Shown here: positions 23,688 through 34,993 of the stretch, piece after piece
Layout of the letters: the number at the start of each line of letters is the position of its first letter
Numbering within the stretch: position 1 is the stretch's first letter
Assembly: GCA_964030785.1 (NCBI GenBank)
Contig: OZ034971.1
Coordinates: forward strand, 42,424,804 to 42,488,803
Length of the DNA stretch: 64,000 nt
Direction of reading: 5' to 3'
Source of the DNA: Siderastrea siderea
Taxonomy: Eukaryota; Cnidaria; Anthozoa; Scleractinia; Rhizangiidae
Position numbers and translations under genes: made by a program
Notes under the pieces: generated by a model
What the model was told of the DNA's origin: nothing
Database searches by the model: none
Seen by the model: only the letters and a program-made list of their open reading frames with translations

Positions 23688-25504
23688 AATCTCAGTGCAG
23701 GTTTAATTCCAGTGGAGTAACCAAAAGCTTTTTTAAGTCCAGCTATACAAAAAAATATTTTATTTTGTTTCAGGGAATTCTGCAAAAGAATGGATAACAC
23801 TCTTCCATTCTACTTCTTCACTCTAAATGAGAGGTTTAGAGGTGAAGATGACTATCCATCATTTGATGACTGCCCAGAGATCGATGATGATGTAGATGCA
23901 GCCCACCACCCCCTTCGCCTCCACCATTTAAGAATCAACCAGAGAGAAGATGGGTCTAATCTTTCCACAGGGAGGTCATTTCTTGCTGCTCGACACAAAG
24001 GCTTACTTAGGCAGCGGCTTCACAGGCCTGTGTTGGGACCACCCCCTGTACCTCATCACATGCGGCTCCTCCCGTGAAGTTTTGTTGTACCTTGTTCTTA
24101 CTTTCCTTGTATTTTCAAGGGTACTAGTTTGTGGAATTTTAAAAATTTCAAAATAATCGTGAAACTGTAGTAAGGATACCAAACATTTGTTTCTATTTGA
24201 ATAAAAAAAACTTCCACTTTGAAAGGAAGGTTAGCATGAGGATGAAAATAAAGCCTTCATTATTTCCAAAAAAACTTCCACTTTGAAAGCAAGGTTAGCA
24301 TGACGATCAAAATAAAGCCTTAATTATTTAGAGATAGAAAAAATGTGCTTGCACTGCATTGAGAAATTTGTGAAAGAAAAATATTAAGACTGTGATAGCT
24401 GTTCTTTATTGCTTGTAAACAGTGAAATTAAGATTTGTGAGCCCACTGCCTTAACTGATTTAACTTTGAAGAATTTGTTGATTTAACTGAAAGATGTGCA
24501 GTGATTTGAATGTAACTTCATTCAGCAATTTCATATTTATATCATACAATAGGTAGATATTATCAACAATCAAAAGTTTCTTAAGTCATGTTGTCCCTTA
24601 TTAGAATAGAATAAGGCTTTGAACAGTCCCAGTGTATATCAAATGATGTAAATAAGCAAAAATGAAGACTCATCAAGTAAATGAATTTTTTTATTAATGC
24701 CATTCAATTTCAAAACTGCATTTTATGTAGTGATTATTAATGTGATCCCCCCATCCCCTTGTCAACTCAACTTTTAACTACCTGTTTACTTTGTACCCTC
24801 AATTATATTTGCAATACATTTTTTACATGGATATAAAATAATGAAATTTACTGTTAATTTTCATTGGCATGTATCAACTTGAGAACAAAACTGTACCAGG
24901 TCCTGATTCCCGTGTGTCACAAACAAACAAATGATTGGACAAATGTGAATGTACAGTTATGAAAATACATTTGTAGCCATACTCACCCAGTGGAAGGTCA
25001 ATGTAAATTCACGGAGGGGTGGGGGTCTCAAAAGCCACAAATATTTTATATAAGATAAAACGAACTCTAGATTAACTTTTAATCCAGGGTTAGTGTAAAT
25101 CAGCTTTCGAACAACCCAGCCCAGGAGGGGTGGGAAATTTGAAACCAAAAAACCCTTCCCTGGGAGGTGTATGGACATTTGTTGGAACATCATCATAAAA
25201 AATAACTTAAAAGTGGTCTGTAGCAACTGTAGAAGTGCAGTTACATTATTGAAAAAAAAAAGCTTTCTTTTCTGGCTTTCCAGGTAACTAATTGATAAGC
25301 CTGATGGGTTGGTGATCCTTACAACATTTTGACCACCAAAAAGCAACCAATGTATTTAAGAAGCAATTCATTCACTAAAAATTAAGGCAACAATATTTTA
25401 TATGCAAATTACAACTTTCAGATCAAAAGATTTAGCACAACCCCTCAAAGATGGCATGTGCTTAACATGCATGTGTTTAACATGCAGATGCAAGAAAAAA
25501 TTTG
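23688..25504. other. Intergenic region after the SANT-domain gene
   Basis: It contains a possible extra 3' exon or 3' UTR (23774-24077), a roughly 60-bp tandem duplication (next entry) and otherwise AT-rich DNA. A 129-codon minus-strand frame at 24957-25346 has no recognisable domain and I treat it as chance. Confidence 0.5.
24205..24330. repeat. Two-copy tandem duplication, about 62 bp unit
   Basis: The unit starting AAAAAACTTCCACTTTGAAA and ending AAAGCCTT.ATTATTT occurs twice back to back, with about four differences. Confidence 0.85.
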
Positions 25505-26892
25505 TTAATCATTGTAGTTATAAGTATCATTGTCCCTGGGCCAGCGCCCCTGCTTGGTAACTACCAAAGTTGGTATGTATTTAAATTGGTAAATCGACCA
25601 AATGAACGAATACTCAATTTTCTTGAATTTCACAATTTTCACTTGATCAGCTAAAAGGGCGTCAAGAATTTTCTGCACTTTCTTTCCTGGTATGTAGCCA
25701 ATGGATATCCACTCTTGATTATTTAATTGCACTTGTGCAACAACAGCATTTTCGTTGGCAACATTCGTTGGCTCATAAAATAGCCTTAAAGGAATTTCCT
25801 CTCCAGCTTGCTGCTTAAACTTGCACGACTTGAGCGCCGCTTGGAAATGCTCATGGTAAGTGCACCCCTTTAACTTGACATATTCAGTGTATAATGGCAC
25901 TTCCAAGTCCAAAACATCATCATCTTCATCATCATCATCATCATTTGCCACAGCCACATGCACAGGTAACTCTTCTTCCTTGGCCACATTAACAGTGTCT
26001 TTGGTGGTATGTTCTTTTGTAATAATTACATTGTTTAGCTCAGGGAACCTACTGCAATTGCATTCAACTGTTTCAGGGTCCAGCCATGGCATTTCTGGAT
26101 ATTGATTTTCTTCATAATCACTCCTTGGAGGTAATGGGGCAGACACTAAACTGTGATTTCCAAGAACTTCAATCCTACTGATTAGAACCACCACTTTTCC
26201 TTCATCCATCTGTAAACAAAGACAGGAAATATTGTTTGATGAAATACACATGCATGGACAAATGAGTTGTATTACAAATGCAGTGTAGTAAAGTTAACAA
26301 AAGAAATCAACTACACAGTATGACAGACTCAGTGGTCAAAAGACAAACTTTTTTCTACATATTCACCGAGGAAATGCTACGATTTGAAACTTTGTAAAAC
26401 CTTTGCAAAGTCATTACAGGCTGTAGCCTACATATTACCGAACCAGGGATGCTTAATAAACATTAAAAAGACATTTAGCGTGTCAAAAACTCGAGCTACT
26501 ACGAAGGAAAGTTACAGAATCTAAATTTCGAACTCAGCTGGTTCACGAACACATCGCGACATTTGCCGCGTATTTGACTCTGAAAACGAGAAAACGTTGA
26601 ACAAGAGAACGGAAACTTGACTTACCTCAAAGAAACAACTTGCTTTCACTCTACAAACAATCGGGGATTTCTTGTTTTCTAAGCAATCCCTGATTTCCTT
26701 TGTGTAAAGAAACAACACAAGCCGTCTTGAGCGAAGATCTGACGGGAAACTCACGTGTCCAAGCACGCTTATTAGGTTTAGAGAAGCTACTCCACTAAAG
26801 GAATATTCGAATTGAACGTTTGAATCAATCACAGCATGAAAAACAAACTTTAATTCGGTGTAAAGCAGGGATAAAGCTTGTTTAAAGGTCAA
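25505..26892 (-). CDS. HIRAN-like domain protein, two exons
   Basis: The exons are 26892-26626 and 26209-25505, joined by a consensus GTAAGT...TTTACAG intron in phase 0 (about 323 residues). The first half is unrecognised. An acidic Asp/Glu run (DDDDDEDDDV) precedes the C-terminal domain, which reads VKLKGCTYHEHF, then PLRLFYEPTNVANENAV and ISIGYIPGKKVQKILDAL. This matches the HIRAN pattern (G..Y, L.REP.N..D.NAI.V, G.VP...A..L), a small DNA-end-binding fold found in HLTF and in stand-alone proteins. Exon 1 has no ATG and opens directly into an AT-rich repeat at 26880, so the true start may be the ATG that begins exon 2 or may have been displaced by the repeat. No partner gene is adjacent. The HIRAN call is by pattern and moderate. 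Confidence 0.55.
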
Positions 26893-27232
26893 CTTTACAC
26901 AGCTTTAACCTCTATTTACCTTTTTGTAAAGATGACCTTTATACCATATTTATACTAACAAATAAAGCCGAATAAAGAGACTCCTTTATAAGCGATATAA
27001 AGTTGTGTAAACCTGGTATAAATTCTAAATTTACACTAACTTTATTTCGTTGTACAGGGTTTAAATCTGGTTTAAATGAAACTTTGATATGCTTCAGATT
27101 TGTGTAAAAAAAGGGTAAACTACGCTTTATGCGAAATTATGTTTGTGTAAAGGCAAAATATACCTCTTTCAAGCCGTCACAAATTGGTTTGTTTATCAGT
27201 TACCCTTTGCATGTTTTTTTTTGTTTTAAACC
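26880..27232. repeat. AT-rich repeat B, reference copy
   Basis: This roughly 350-bp unit is rich in GTAAA/TTTAC words. Its first 228 bp recur at 28159-28386 in the same orientation; its last 180 bp (27053-27232) recur at 28523-28703 inverted. It abuts exon 1 of the HIRAN-like gene. Confidence 0.9.
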
Positions 27233-27920
27233 AAGGTTAAAAAAAATGCTTTTGCATGGCTTCTGCTCGCTTGTAAATGAACTGTGTTATAGGCCTATTG
27301 AAACCACCAACACCCAGAATGGTAGCTGTTACAGTAAATTTCGCCCATTTCTCCCAATTTGCTCTTGGTCTGGTTTTTGGGATAATTGAAAAGGGGGGGC
27401 CAAACTTAAACTAAAATAAGAAAACAAGTGACAAATAGATAAATTTCAATTGACAATGTAGTTTATTTACTCGCCACTGTACCTTAAAGATGTAATAAAG
27501 AATAAATGACAAGCTTGTAAAAATTTCACACCAGGTTTATTTAAAAAACTCTTGAAAATGGGTTTCTGTCACCCTTAACTTCTAAACCTGCTAAACACCA
27601 AAAGGGCAAACTTTTTTATTGTAAAAATATAAAAGAGAGAAAATTAAAAAACTAATTCTAACAGACTTTAAACTTCAAATTGCATCTTAAATGCACATCT
27701 TAAATTGTCATTGAAAGAGTTTAGATTCAAGATTGAACCTATCAATTTTAACAACAACCATGACTACTTCTGTTTTGTTTTGAAAAATACTAACAAAGTG
27801 AAAAATCCTTAATGCAACTAGAACAGTTCAATTTAACACTACTATGCAGGGCTGCAAATAATTTTTTTCACTTGGAAGGACACGTCCTACTAAGACACCA
27901 TCATGGTCGGACAACAAAAT

Positions 27921-28055
27921 TTTGGTCGGACATCACTAAAAACAAAAGGCTTAATTTCATTCATTGTTGCCGTAAAATGATTTTTGATCAAAAAATTGTC
28001 CGGACATCATGTCTGAACACACTTGGAATTTCGTTGGACATGAGCAAATTTTGGT
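27921..28055. repeat. 135-bp repeat C, copy 1
   Basis: It begins TTTGGTCGGACATCACTAAA and contains TTGTCCGGACATCATGTCTG. It recurs with one mismatch at 28391-28525. A third, diverged relative is at about 34115-34235. It has no coding frame. Confidence 0.88.
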
Positions 28056-28158
28056 CAGCCGATGTCCAATGACCGACTGTTATTTGCAGCCCTGCTATGA
28101 CAAAAATGTCATGGAAAAGTATGCTGCATGCATGACTTCGATATTCAGGACCCTCTAT

Positions 28159-28703
28159 GTTTAAAGGTCAACTTTACACAGCTTTAACCTCTATTTACCT
28201 TTTTGTAAAGATGACCTTTATACCATCTTTATACTAACAAATAAAGCCGAATAAAGAGACTCCTTTATAAGCGATATAAAGTTGTGTAAACCTGGTATAA
28301 ATTCTAAATTTACACTAACTTTATTTCGTTGTACAGGGTTTAAATCTGGTTTAAATGAAACTTTAATATGCTTCAGATTTGTGTAACCTCTTTGGTCGGA
28401 CATCACTAAAAACAAAAGGCTTAATTTCATTCATTGTTGCCGTAAAATGATTTTTGATCAAAAAATTGTCCGGACATCATGTCTGAACACACTTGGTATT
28501 TCGTTGGACATGAGCAAATTTTGGTTTAAAACAAAAAAAAAACATGCAAAGGGTAACTGATAAACAAACCAATTTGCGACGGCTTGAAAGAGGTATATTT
28601 TGCCTTTACACAAACATAATTTCGCATAAAGCGTAGTTTACCCTTTTTTTACACAAATCTGAAGCATATTAAAGTTTCATTTAAACCAGATTTAAACCCT
28701 GTA
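28159..28703. repeat. Rearranged copy of repeats B and C
   Basis: From left to right: the 228-bp 5' part of repeat B (28159-28386), repeat C (28391-28525), then the 3' part of repeat B in inverted orientation (28523-28703). The B piece and inverted B piece share about 55 bp (TACAGGGTTTAAATCTGG...) as an inverted pair, so a hairpin could form around repeat C. Confidence 0.88.
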
Positions 28704-28735
28704 ACCATGTAACACAAATCCGACCCTGTAACCCT

Positions 28736-30346
28736 CTATGTTGGCTTCGTGCAACCAGTGAATGTCCATTTTAGGCCCGTAGCGTGATAATTGGAAGGAT
28801 GAATGGGTACATGTCTATACGCGCTCTTTAAATCAATCTTGGCCAGAAAAGCTCCCGGTTTGATCAGTTTAGTTGCACGTTGAACGCTTTCATATTCATA
28901 ATGATCACATGTCGCGTATGCATTAACCCCAGCGCCCACTGGTCGACTACAATCGTGAATCAATCGAATATCATCACTGTCTCCTTTTGGGATTGCGCCG
29001 AGCGCACTGATAATAGTCGGTTTTGAACTTGTAATTACATAGTTTCCCGCAGAAATTTCGTGTTTGATTTGGCCTTCTACTTTCTCCCTGTAGGGATTGT
29101 CCGTCGCAGACTTGTAATTGTGCATTTCCGCTCGCTTTAAATTGTAGCTTGAAATATCAATAACTTTAAAACCATGTTCAATTCCCTCTAAAAGAAAGTC
29201 TTTATCACAATCGTTTGCTAGTTCCGTTGTCCATACGTCCAGGTTCAGTGGTGACGTAGGTTTAGTATCTGGTGGTCAGAAAGTAGGTGCGTACATGTTC
29301 CCCAAAGGAGAGGGAGGGCTAGGTGTATGTTTGGTTTGCGAGTGGGGTTTCCCACATCCTTTCACGATGCAAATATGGGCAAATCTACAGTTGGGCCACT
29401 GGCATCCCAATGCTGAATTGAATTGCCTACAGATAGGAGCGGCTGTTGGGCTCACAAACGATGAATGAGTGGCTGTACCGGACGCACTAGTAAGATTGGA
29501 GAGGTTTGGTCGTTCCCGTCGCTTCAGAAATCTTGTGTGCAAGTGTTGAGAATCGCTCCCCCAGCGAAATTTGTACTCGTGTTGCAATTTGCGATACTGA
29601 TCATCGTAATGGAGGACCGAAGTAAGGGTATATGATTCTAGCAGCTCCGAAACCTTTACCGTGTATGAGAGATAATCTTGTATGTCGCTAGGGGATGACA
29701 GGGTTCCTTTCTGGATCAACTTGTGCATAATTTTCGAGTTAGCCCCAACCCACATGGCGAGTGTTATCTTCTCTAACTTGGGTTTTGCCCTTGCTGTTCG
29801 CACAACAACCCACTATTGTGGAGCGCTGGTTAATTCGTGCTCCTCGAAGTCGTCCTGCCCATACCCATAAGACTGGACATAATCAGGGATAAGGAGTGGT
29901 GGATCTGTCGTACCTTTTGGTTTGTTGGGGCCCAAAAAGACCTGAGGGTCTGTGTCAAGTCGCGCCGTCGCCCCCATCTCGTGTGTTTTCTGTGTGGCTG
30001 CTCCGTGGTCCTCTATGGATCCGTTTATGATTGCGTCCAACCCGCCGTCAGTTTCAAGTTGCTGAAGGAGACTATTAAGGCCTGTATCTTTTGCTAGGGA
30101 TGAGGTTGTGATTGGTTGCTGATGGTCCTTCATCGTCGTCTTTGTGGAAACTCCGGTCAAATCGTGGATGGCCTTCTCCAGTAGCTTACGCTGCCCTCTG
30201 GTTATCTCCAGCGCGGCCAAATCGCTTGAGTCCAACAACCGGAGTGCCTCCTCACCGTCAAAATCCTGTTTCTTTAACTCTTCCGCCGTCTCCGATTTTA
30301 GATGATTGCTGTCAATCCACTCGTTGAAACTAAATTTTTTTGCCAT
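28736..30346 (-). pseudogene. DIRS-like retroelement remnant: gag and start of reverse transcriptase
   Basis: All coding text lies in one minus-strand frame from 30346 to 28736, interrupted by a TAG at 29813 and a TGA at 29276. Residues 1-75 resemble a SAM-like helical domain (FSFNEWIDSNHL, LEITRGQRKLLEKAI). The Gag middle contains AMWVGANSKIMHKLI and ends with Cys/His clusters (CRQFNSALGCQWPNCRFAHI, a CCCH-like finger). After the TGA comes SPLNLDVW and an RT start: IPKGDSDDIRLIHDCSRP, then FLAKIDLKSAYRHVPIHP with the first catalytic Asp. It stops at 28736, before the catalytic box, where the AT-rich repeat begins. DIRS-type RTs carry this 'RLIHDCSRP' text; no tyrosine recombinase remains. 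The TGA between gag and RT may be an original readthrough stop or decay. Confidence 0.75.
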
Positions 30347-30614
30347 AATAAATCCGCGCGAACTACTCGCTACGCGTGCAACAATTCTATGGCTGGCACA
30401 GATGTCTCCACATCTTACAAAGCGCTATTGTCCCCCTGAAGCTATTACATGTCAATCAAACACCGGAAACAAAGCTAGTCGAAAACGTAATTAAACACGA
30501 ATAAAGTGTCCATTATTCTAATCAAAAGCCTGGTGCTCAAATGTTCATAATGTCTAAACAGGCACAAGCCTAACTAAACCAAAAATTTAGTAAATATAAA
30601 TTGTCATTTTGAAA

Positions 30615-32162
30615 TCAAGAACAAAGCTTCCTTTTCGCAGTAGTTTTTCTTCTTTTTGATGAATCAGTGTTCTTATGGTAATTGTTCGGAGGATTTACCA
30701 GCGAGCTTCTTACTGGTTGAAGAGGCCTTGCAGCTCTACTCACTAGTGCCCCATCGGCATCTCTACGCGAACATGTAGTCGGTGTGATTGTTGCTGGTCT
30801 ACACGTGGAGGAAGGTAATGTGACAGTCAATGGGGATTCAGCCTCTGGTGTCACATTGGGTGTGGGGAGGGAATCTGGTAATGGAACCGATGGAAGTGGA
30901 GTCGATGTACGAGGCAGTGTAGCCGACACAGAGGTAGATGTCCCTGATGCGCTGCCTGTTGGCAGTCTTGGTGCTGGTGTCCCAATGGCTGCTGGCCTCA
31001 CCGCCCAATCTAGCGGATCAACTGGGCGACCTCTGGTGGAAGGCCTGGGATGCGGACTCCTCTCAAGTATGTTGGCCCTGAGTCTTGGATGAAGGGTCTT
31101 TAAGTAGGCTTCATCCAGGCTTTTTTTCACTGTGGTAAGAGCTGACCTCTCCCAAGGCAGCTTCCTTACCCGGTATCCCTTCAGCTGCATCACACCATTT
31201 TCATCTTCTGATAGGTCTGATTCATCTGAGCTTGTGTACTGTGCTGTCATTGCCTTAAAAATTGTCGCCTTCTTGGTTTCTGACCAAGGCATTAACTCTA
31301 ATGTAGAACTCCTCTTTTGAAGTTTCTAAACAAAAAGACAATAGATAAAAGATCACCATCAGTTGCATCTAAGCATATATTAAATGAATTTTGTAAAACT
31401 TGTCCCAAAATGGATTTAGCCCTCTGACAAACATGAGGTTTTTTTTAGGAATTTCAAAAAAGATAATTAACCCTGAGGAGGAGTTAAGTCGATGAAGCGA
31501 AATATAACTGAATATAACTTCCATTCTTGACTCTTGACTCCAGTAAAATCATTGGCTAAGAAATTTCTCGTAATTTAGTTAACCTTGAGGCCTGTTTTCC
31601 TTGTTTGGCAAAAATGGTGAATTGAAGCAGAAATGTCGAACAGCTGTTTTCTTTCTGTTGATCGACTGCCTTACTATGATTGGTTGATCATGTTTATGAC
31701 GTAAAACCGCGAAATGAAGAGAATTTACATTTTGATGTTACATGTTAATATAGCTCACAGTTTTACTTCGTTGTGCGTCATTTTCTCTGTGCTATATTCT
31801 TAAAAAAATAGAAAACATGTTTTCTGTGTTTCTATCGAGTTATAGAAACACTTGTGAAAGTTTGGGAGAACTCAAAAAAGCTGTGGAAACACTCGCCTAT
31901 TGGCTCATGTTCCCACAGCATTTCTCGTGTTTCTATAACTTGACATAAACACAGAGCATGTTTTCTATTTCTTAACAATTACACTTAAAAGGCAGAAAAA
32001 ATTGCTTTTGTTAGAACAGTATATGCAGCTATGGCTCAAACATGTAACTTACGTCACGCACTCTCCCTTGCCTCCTGCAAAGTGCTTTATGGGCCTCCTT
32101 TTTTCCCTTTCTTGCTCTCTCAGAGGCAGTATACAAGCTCTTAAAGTAGGTGGCAGCAGCAC
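30615..32162 (-). CDS. Spliced gene of unknown function, Pro/Ser/Thr-rich C-terminus (partial)
   Basis: Two consecutive minus-strand exons are visible: 32162-32053 (110 bp, TTAG acceptor, GTAAGT donor) and 31325-30615, joined in frame across a 727-bp intron. The first encodes a very basic helix (YFKSLYTASERARKGKKEAH, then RRQGRVRD). The second gives MPWSETKKATIF, an acidic SSDESDLSEDENG patch and VRKLPWERSALTTVKKSLDE. A roughly 100-residue Pro/Ser/Thr-rich tail follows, with basic ends (SKRRKTTAKRKL). Upstream exons are not found, so the gene is partial here. I recognise no domain. The basic plus acidic plus disordered layout suggests a nuclear protein, possibly an accessory ORF of a transposon; this is inference. 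Confidence 0.55.
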
Positions 32163-32440
32163 CTAAGGAGAGTTAGAACATGTCAATGAATGTATGCCCC
32201 AAAACTGAAATGATTGCATGCCAACTTTACATGTTTTGAGCTGCATTTTGTTGAAAAACATGAAAACAAAACTAAATTGTAGAATAGACATCTTAAAAAA
32301 ATTTAAGCTCTAAGGAGTGATCTAGCAAAAGATAATTTACTCAACAAAAACAACAGCTGTGTTGGAATAATTCAACAATTTCTTAACCACTAAGCAAAGT
32401 GTGAAAAATATAATGTTTACAAGCACATATGTACACTGAA

Positions 32441-32806
32441 GGCACGTTTACACGTTGGTGGAGGAACAGTCAAATCAAAACAGGGCCATACACTGTACAC
32501 GTAGGCGCCTCTGGCCCCCTTTTTGATTCGACTGTTTCTATACAAAAGTGGTCAGGTCCGGACCAATTTTTTGACGGGTCTATACCCAATATTCTCTGTC
32601 ATGTCAGGGATGTCGCTAAGGGCCGGCTGCCGGCTAATTTAACAGGCTGAAATAGAACTTCAATCCGGCTTAAATTTCACATGAAAACAAAGACTTAGGT
32701 AAACTTTTAGAGCTGCCATTGAGGCCAGAAAAGCCAGCTGGGCTTGTTGATGAGCCAGCTTAGTGTTTTCTTAGCTACATCCCTGTCATGTACATGTAAA
32801 CGTGCC
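32441..32806. mobile_element. MITE-like element, 366 bp
   Basis: It begins GGCACGTTTACACG and ends with the inverse CATGTAAACGTGCC, giving a 14-bp terminal inverted repeat with one mismatch and no coding frame inside. The word GTTTACATG is shared with the Harbinger terminus at 45314. Flanking bases (TGAA on the left, TCAA on the right) do not give a clean TWA duplication, so the Harbinger assignment is tentative. Confidence 0.5.
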
Positions 32807-32975
32807 TCAAGTAGACACCACACAGTGGTCAAACGCCGCGCATGTGCACAGTTCCTGTGCAATTCCTGCCAAAATTCTCCACACAAAGTCTTAATTTTTT
32901 TAATGCTTTTGCTTTAAAGCCAAAAGTTAACACCGTCCCTGGGAAGTTAAGGTTTATTCACCGCCTATGAATGGG

Positions 32976-34099
32976 AAATTTGATAATTGATCTCCACTGA
33001 GTTTCCCAGCTTGAAATTTTCTTTTACTGTACTATTTCTATAACAATTTCCTACAAAAGTTTGCACTGCTTTCAAGTCAAATTCTTAGAAAAGTTTGAGT
33101 TTTATGACCACCAGTTGCTTTTAACTACCAATCAGATGCGTTGAAAAATGGAACAACTTCATGATTTGTCATCAAACGTCAGAGTTTGAAAGGGTTTCCA
33201 ATAACATTTCGCTCAAGGGATTATGACACATTCAATTGGCAATAAATACATTTTATGCTGACAAAACTTTGGTCGAAGTTAACTTTTCAAACAGGAAATG
33301 CATTTTAACAATTTCTGTGAGACCGTGGTTGAAACTGAATGTTTCATAGATCCTATGTGCAACTGGAAGCCAGCAAACTAATCAAAAACTTGTCAAGGTT
33401 CTTGACTGTAAGTGAGGTTAGTTCTTGGGGACACCATCAGAATAAGCATGTATCACGACAGCATGCACTCCTGGACATATCTAATGTGCTAATCTAATGT
33501 GCTGTTGACGCAAAAATTGGTGTTACATGTACACCAATGTAAATTTGATAATTGATCTCCACTGAGTTTCCCAGCTTGAAATTTTCTTTTACTGTACTAT
33601 TTCTATAACAATTTCCTACAAAAGTTTGCACTGCTTTCAAGTCAAATTCTTAGAAAAGTTTGAGTTTTATGACCACCAGTTGCTTTTAACTACCAATCAG
33701 ATGCATTGAAAAATGGAACAACTTCATGATTTGTCATCAAACGTCAGAGTTTGAAAGGGTTTCCAATAACATTTCGCTCAAGGGATTATGACACATTCAA
33801 TTGGCAATAAATACATTTTATGCTGACAAAACTTTGGTCGAAGTTAACTTTTCAAACAGGAAATGCATTTTAACAATTTCTGTGAGACCGTGATTGAAAC
33901 TGAATGTTTCATAGATCCTATGTGCAACTGGAAGCCAGCAAACTAATCAAAAACTTGTCAAGGTTCTTGACTTTAAGTGAGGTTAGTTCTTGGGGACACC
34001 ATCAGAATAAGCATGTATCACGACAGCATGCACTCCTGGACATATCTAATGTGCTAATCTAATGTGCTGTTGACGCAAAAATTGGTGTTACATGTACAC
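32976..34099. repeat. 559-bp tandem duplication
   Basis: 32976-33534 and 33541-34099 are the same sequence in the same orientation, differing at only a handful of positions (for example GATGCGTTG/GATGCATTG and CTTGACTGTA/CTTGACTTTA), with a 6-bp spacer. There is no coding frame. The near identity points to a recent duplication or an assembly artefact. Confidence 0.95.
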
Positions 34100-34114
34100 T
34101 GGAAAGCAAAAAAA

Positions 34115-34235
34115 TAATATTGTCCGGACATTCTGTCGAACCACAGTTGGAATTTCTTCAGACATTGGCAAATTGTGGTCGGCCAATGTTGCGGATGTCT
34201 GACTGTTACTTGTACATGTAATTGCAGCCCTGATT
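34115..34235. repeat. Diverged copy of repeat C
   Basis: ATTGTCCGGACATTCTGTCG...TTGGAATTTC.T..GACATTGGCAAATT.TGGTC parallels the repeat at 27990-28097, including the trailing CTGTTA.TTG and GCAGCCCTG words. It lies just right of the tandem duplication. Confidence 0.65.
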
Positions 34236-34565
34236 ATGGCAGGGTTGAGATAAGTTTCTTGTATTAGGATTCATTCACAGGGGGCTCAAGCTCATGACGA
34301 GAGGAGTAGAAATAATTTATATAATACTATTTATTAAATTTTTCGTGATTCGAGGGCAGCTTTTATTAGAGGAAGGGGTTTAATTGAATAAATAATTATA
34401 GTACATGTACTCTTTTGAAATACAGTCAACTCTCTTTTAACGGACACCTCTATAAGACATACACTTTCGAGGGCTTCCTCTGAATGGACTTGGCGTCTTC
34501 CTAGACATTCAGTTCCAAGACCATCATCTCCGGACCACCTGGCATCCATCAGATCTTTGAATGCA

Positions 34566-34993
34566 TGTTACAAACACTCCTGCTACAGTTTTGAATTCGC
34601 CTTTGATACTTTCATAAACTTTGCAATTCACTTGGATTACATATAAAGAAAAGAAAAACGTAGAATTAGTAAACTAGAATTGCTAAAAAATACAAGAAAA
34701 AGGATTTCTTACAAGATCTGTACGGCAACTCCGGAAAAACAAGAACTAATTTACAACCAAAGCATGCGAGACTTTATACGGATTTAAAAACAAACAATGG
34801 CACTAATGATGTTACAAAATTAACAATAAACGATTACATAATACGACACCGAGAAACTAAGGAACACAAAAAATACATAATAATGAACTACGCTAAACAA
34901 AGAAACTAAAAACTGAACAAAAAACTGACGAGAATTAAAACTAATTACAGCGCAAAAACGCGAACACGAAAGAATTGAACGCTTGTGGCTACA
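34566..34993. repeat. Solo LTR of the BEL/Pao family
   Basis: It has the same TGTTACAAAC...GGCTACA ends as the LTR at 15012-15479, with many substitutions and an internal deletion of about 40 bp. There is no internal BEL sequence on either side. The 5-bp flanks (ATGCA and AAGGT) do not match, so the target duplication has been lost or the solo LTR arose by recombination between different insertions. Confidence 0.82.

Noticed and set aside
23790..24077. Final exon of the SANT-domain gene encoding a His/Arg/Pro-rich tail
   Set aside because: Out of phase with the only good donor at 23662; kept only as a possibility in that gene's description.
24957..25346. 129-codon minus-strand open frame
   Set aside because: No domain, biased hydrophobic and low-complexity text, and no splice context; treated as chance or an old repeat.
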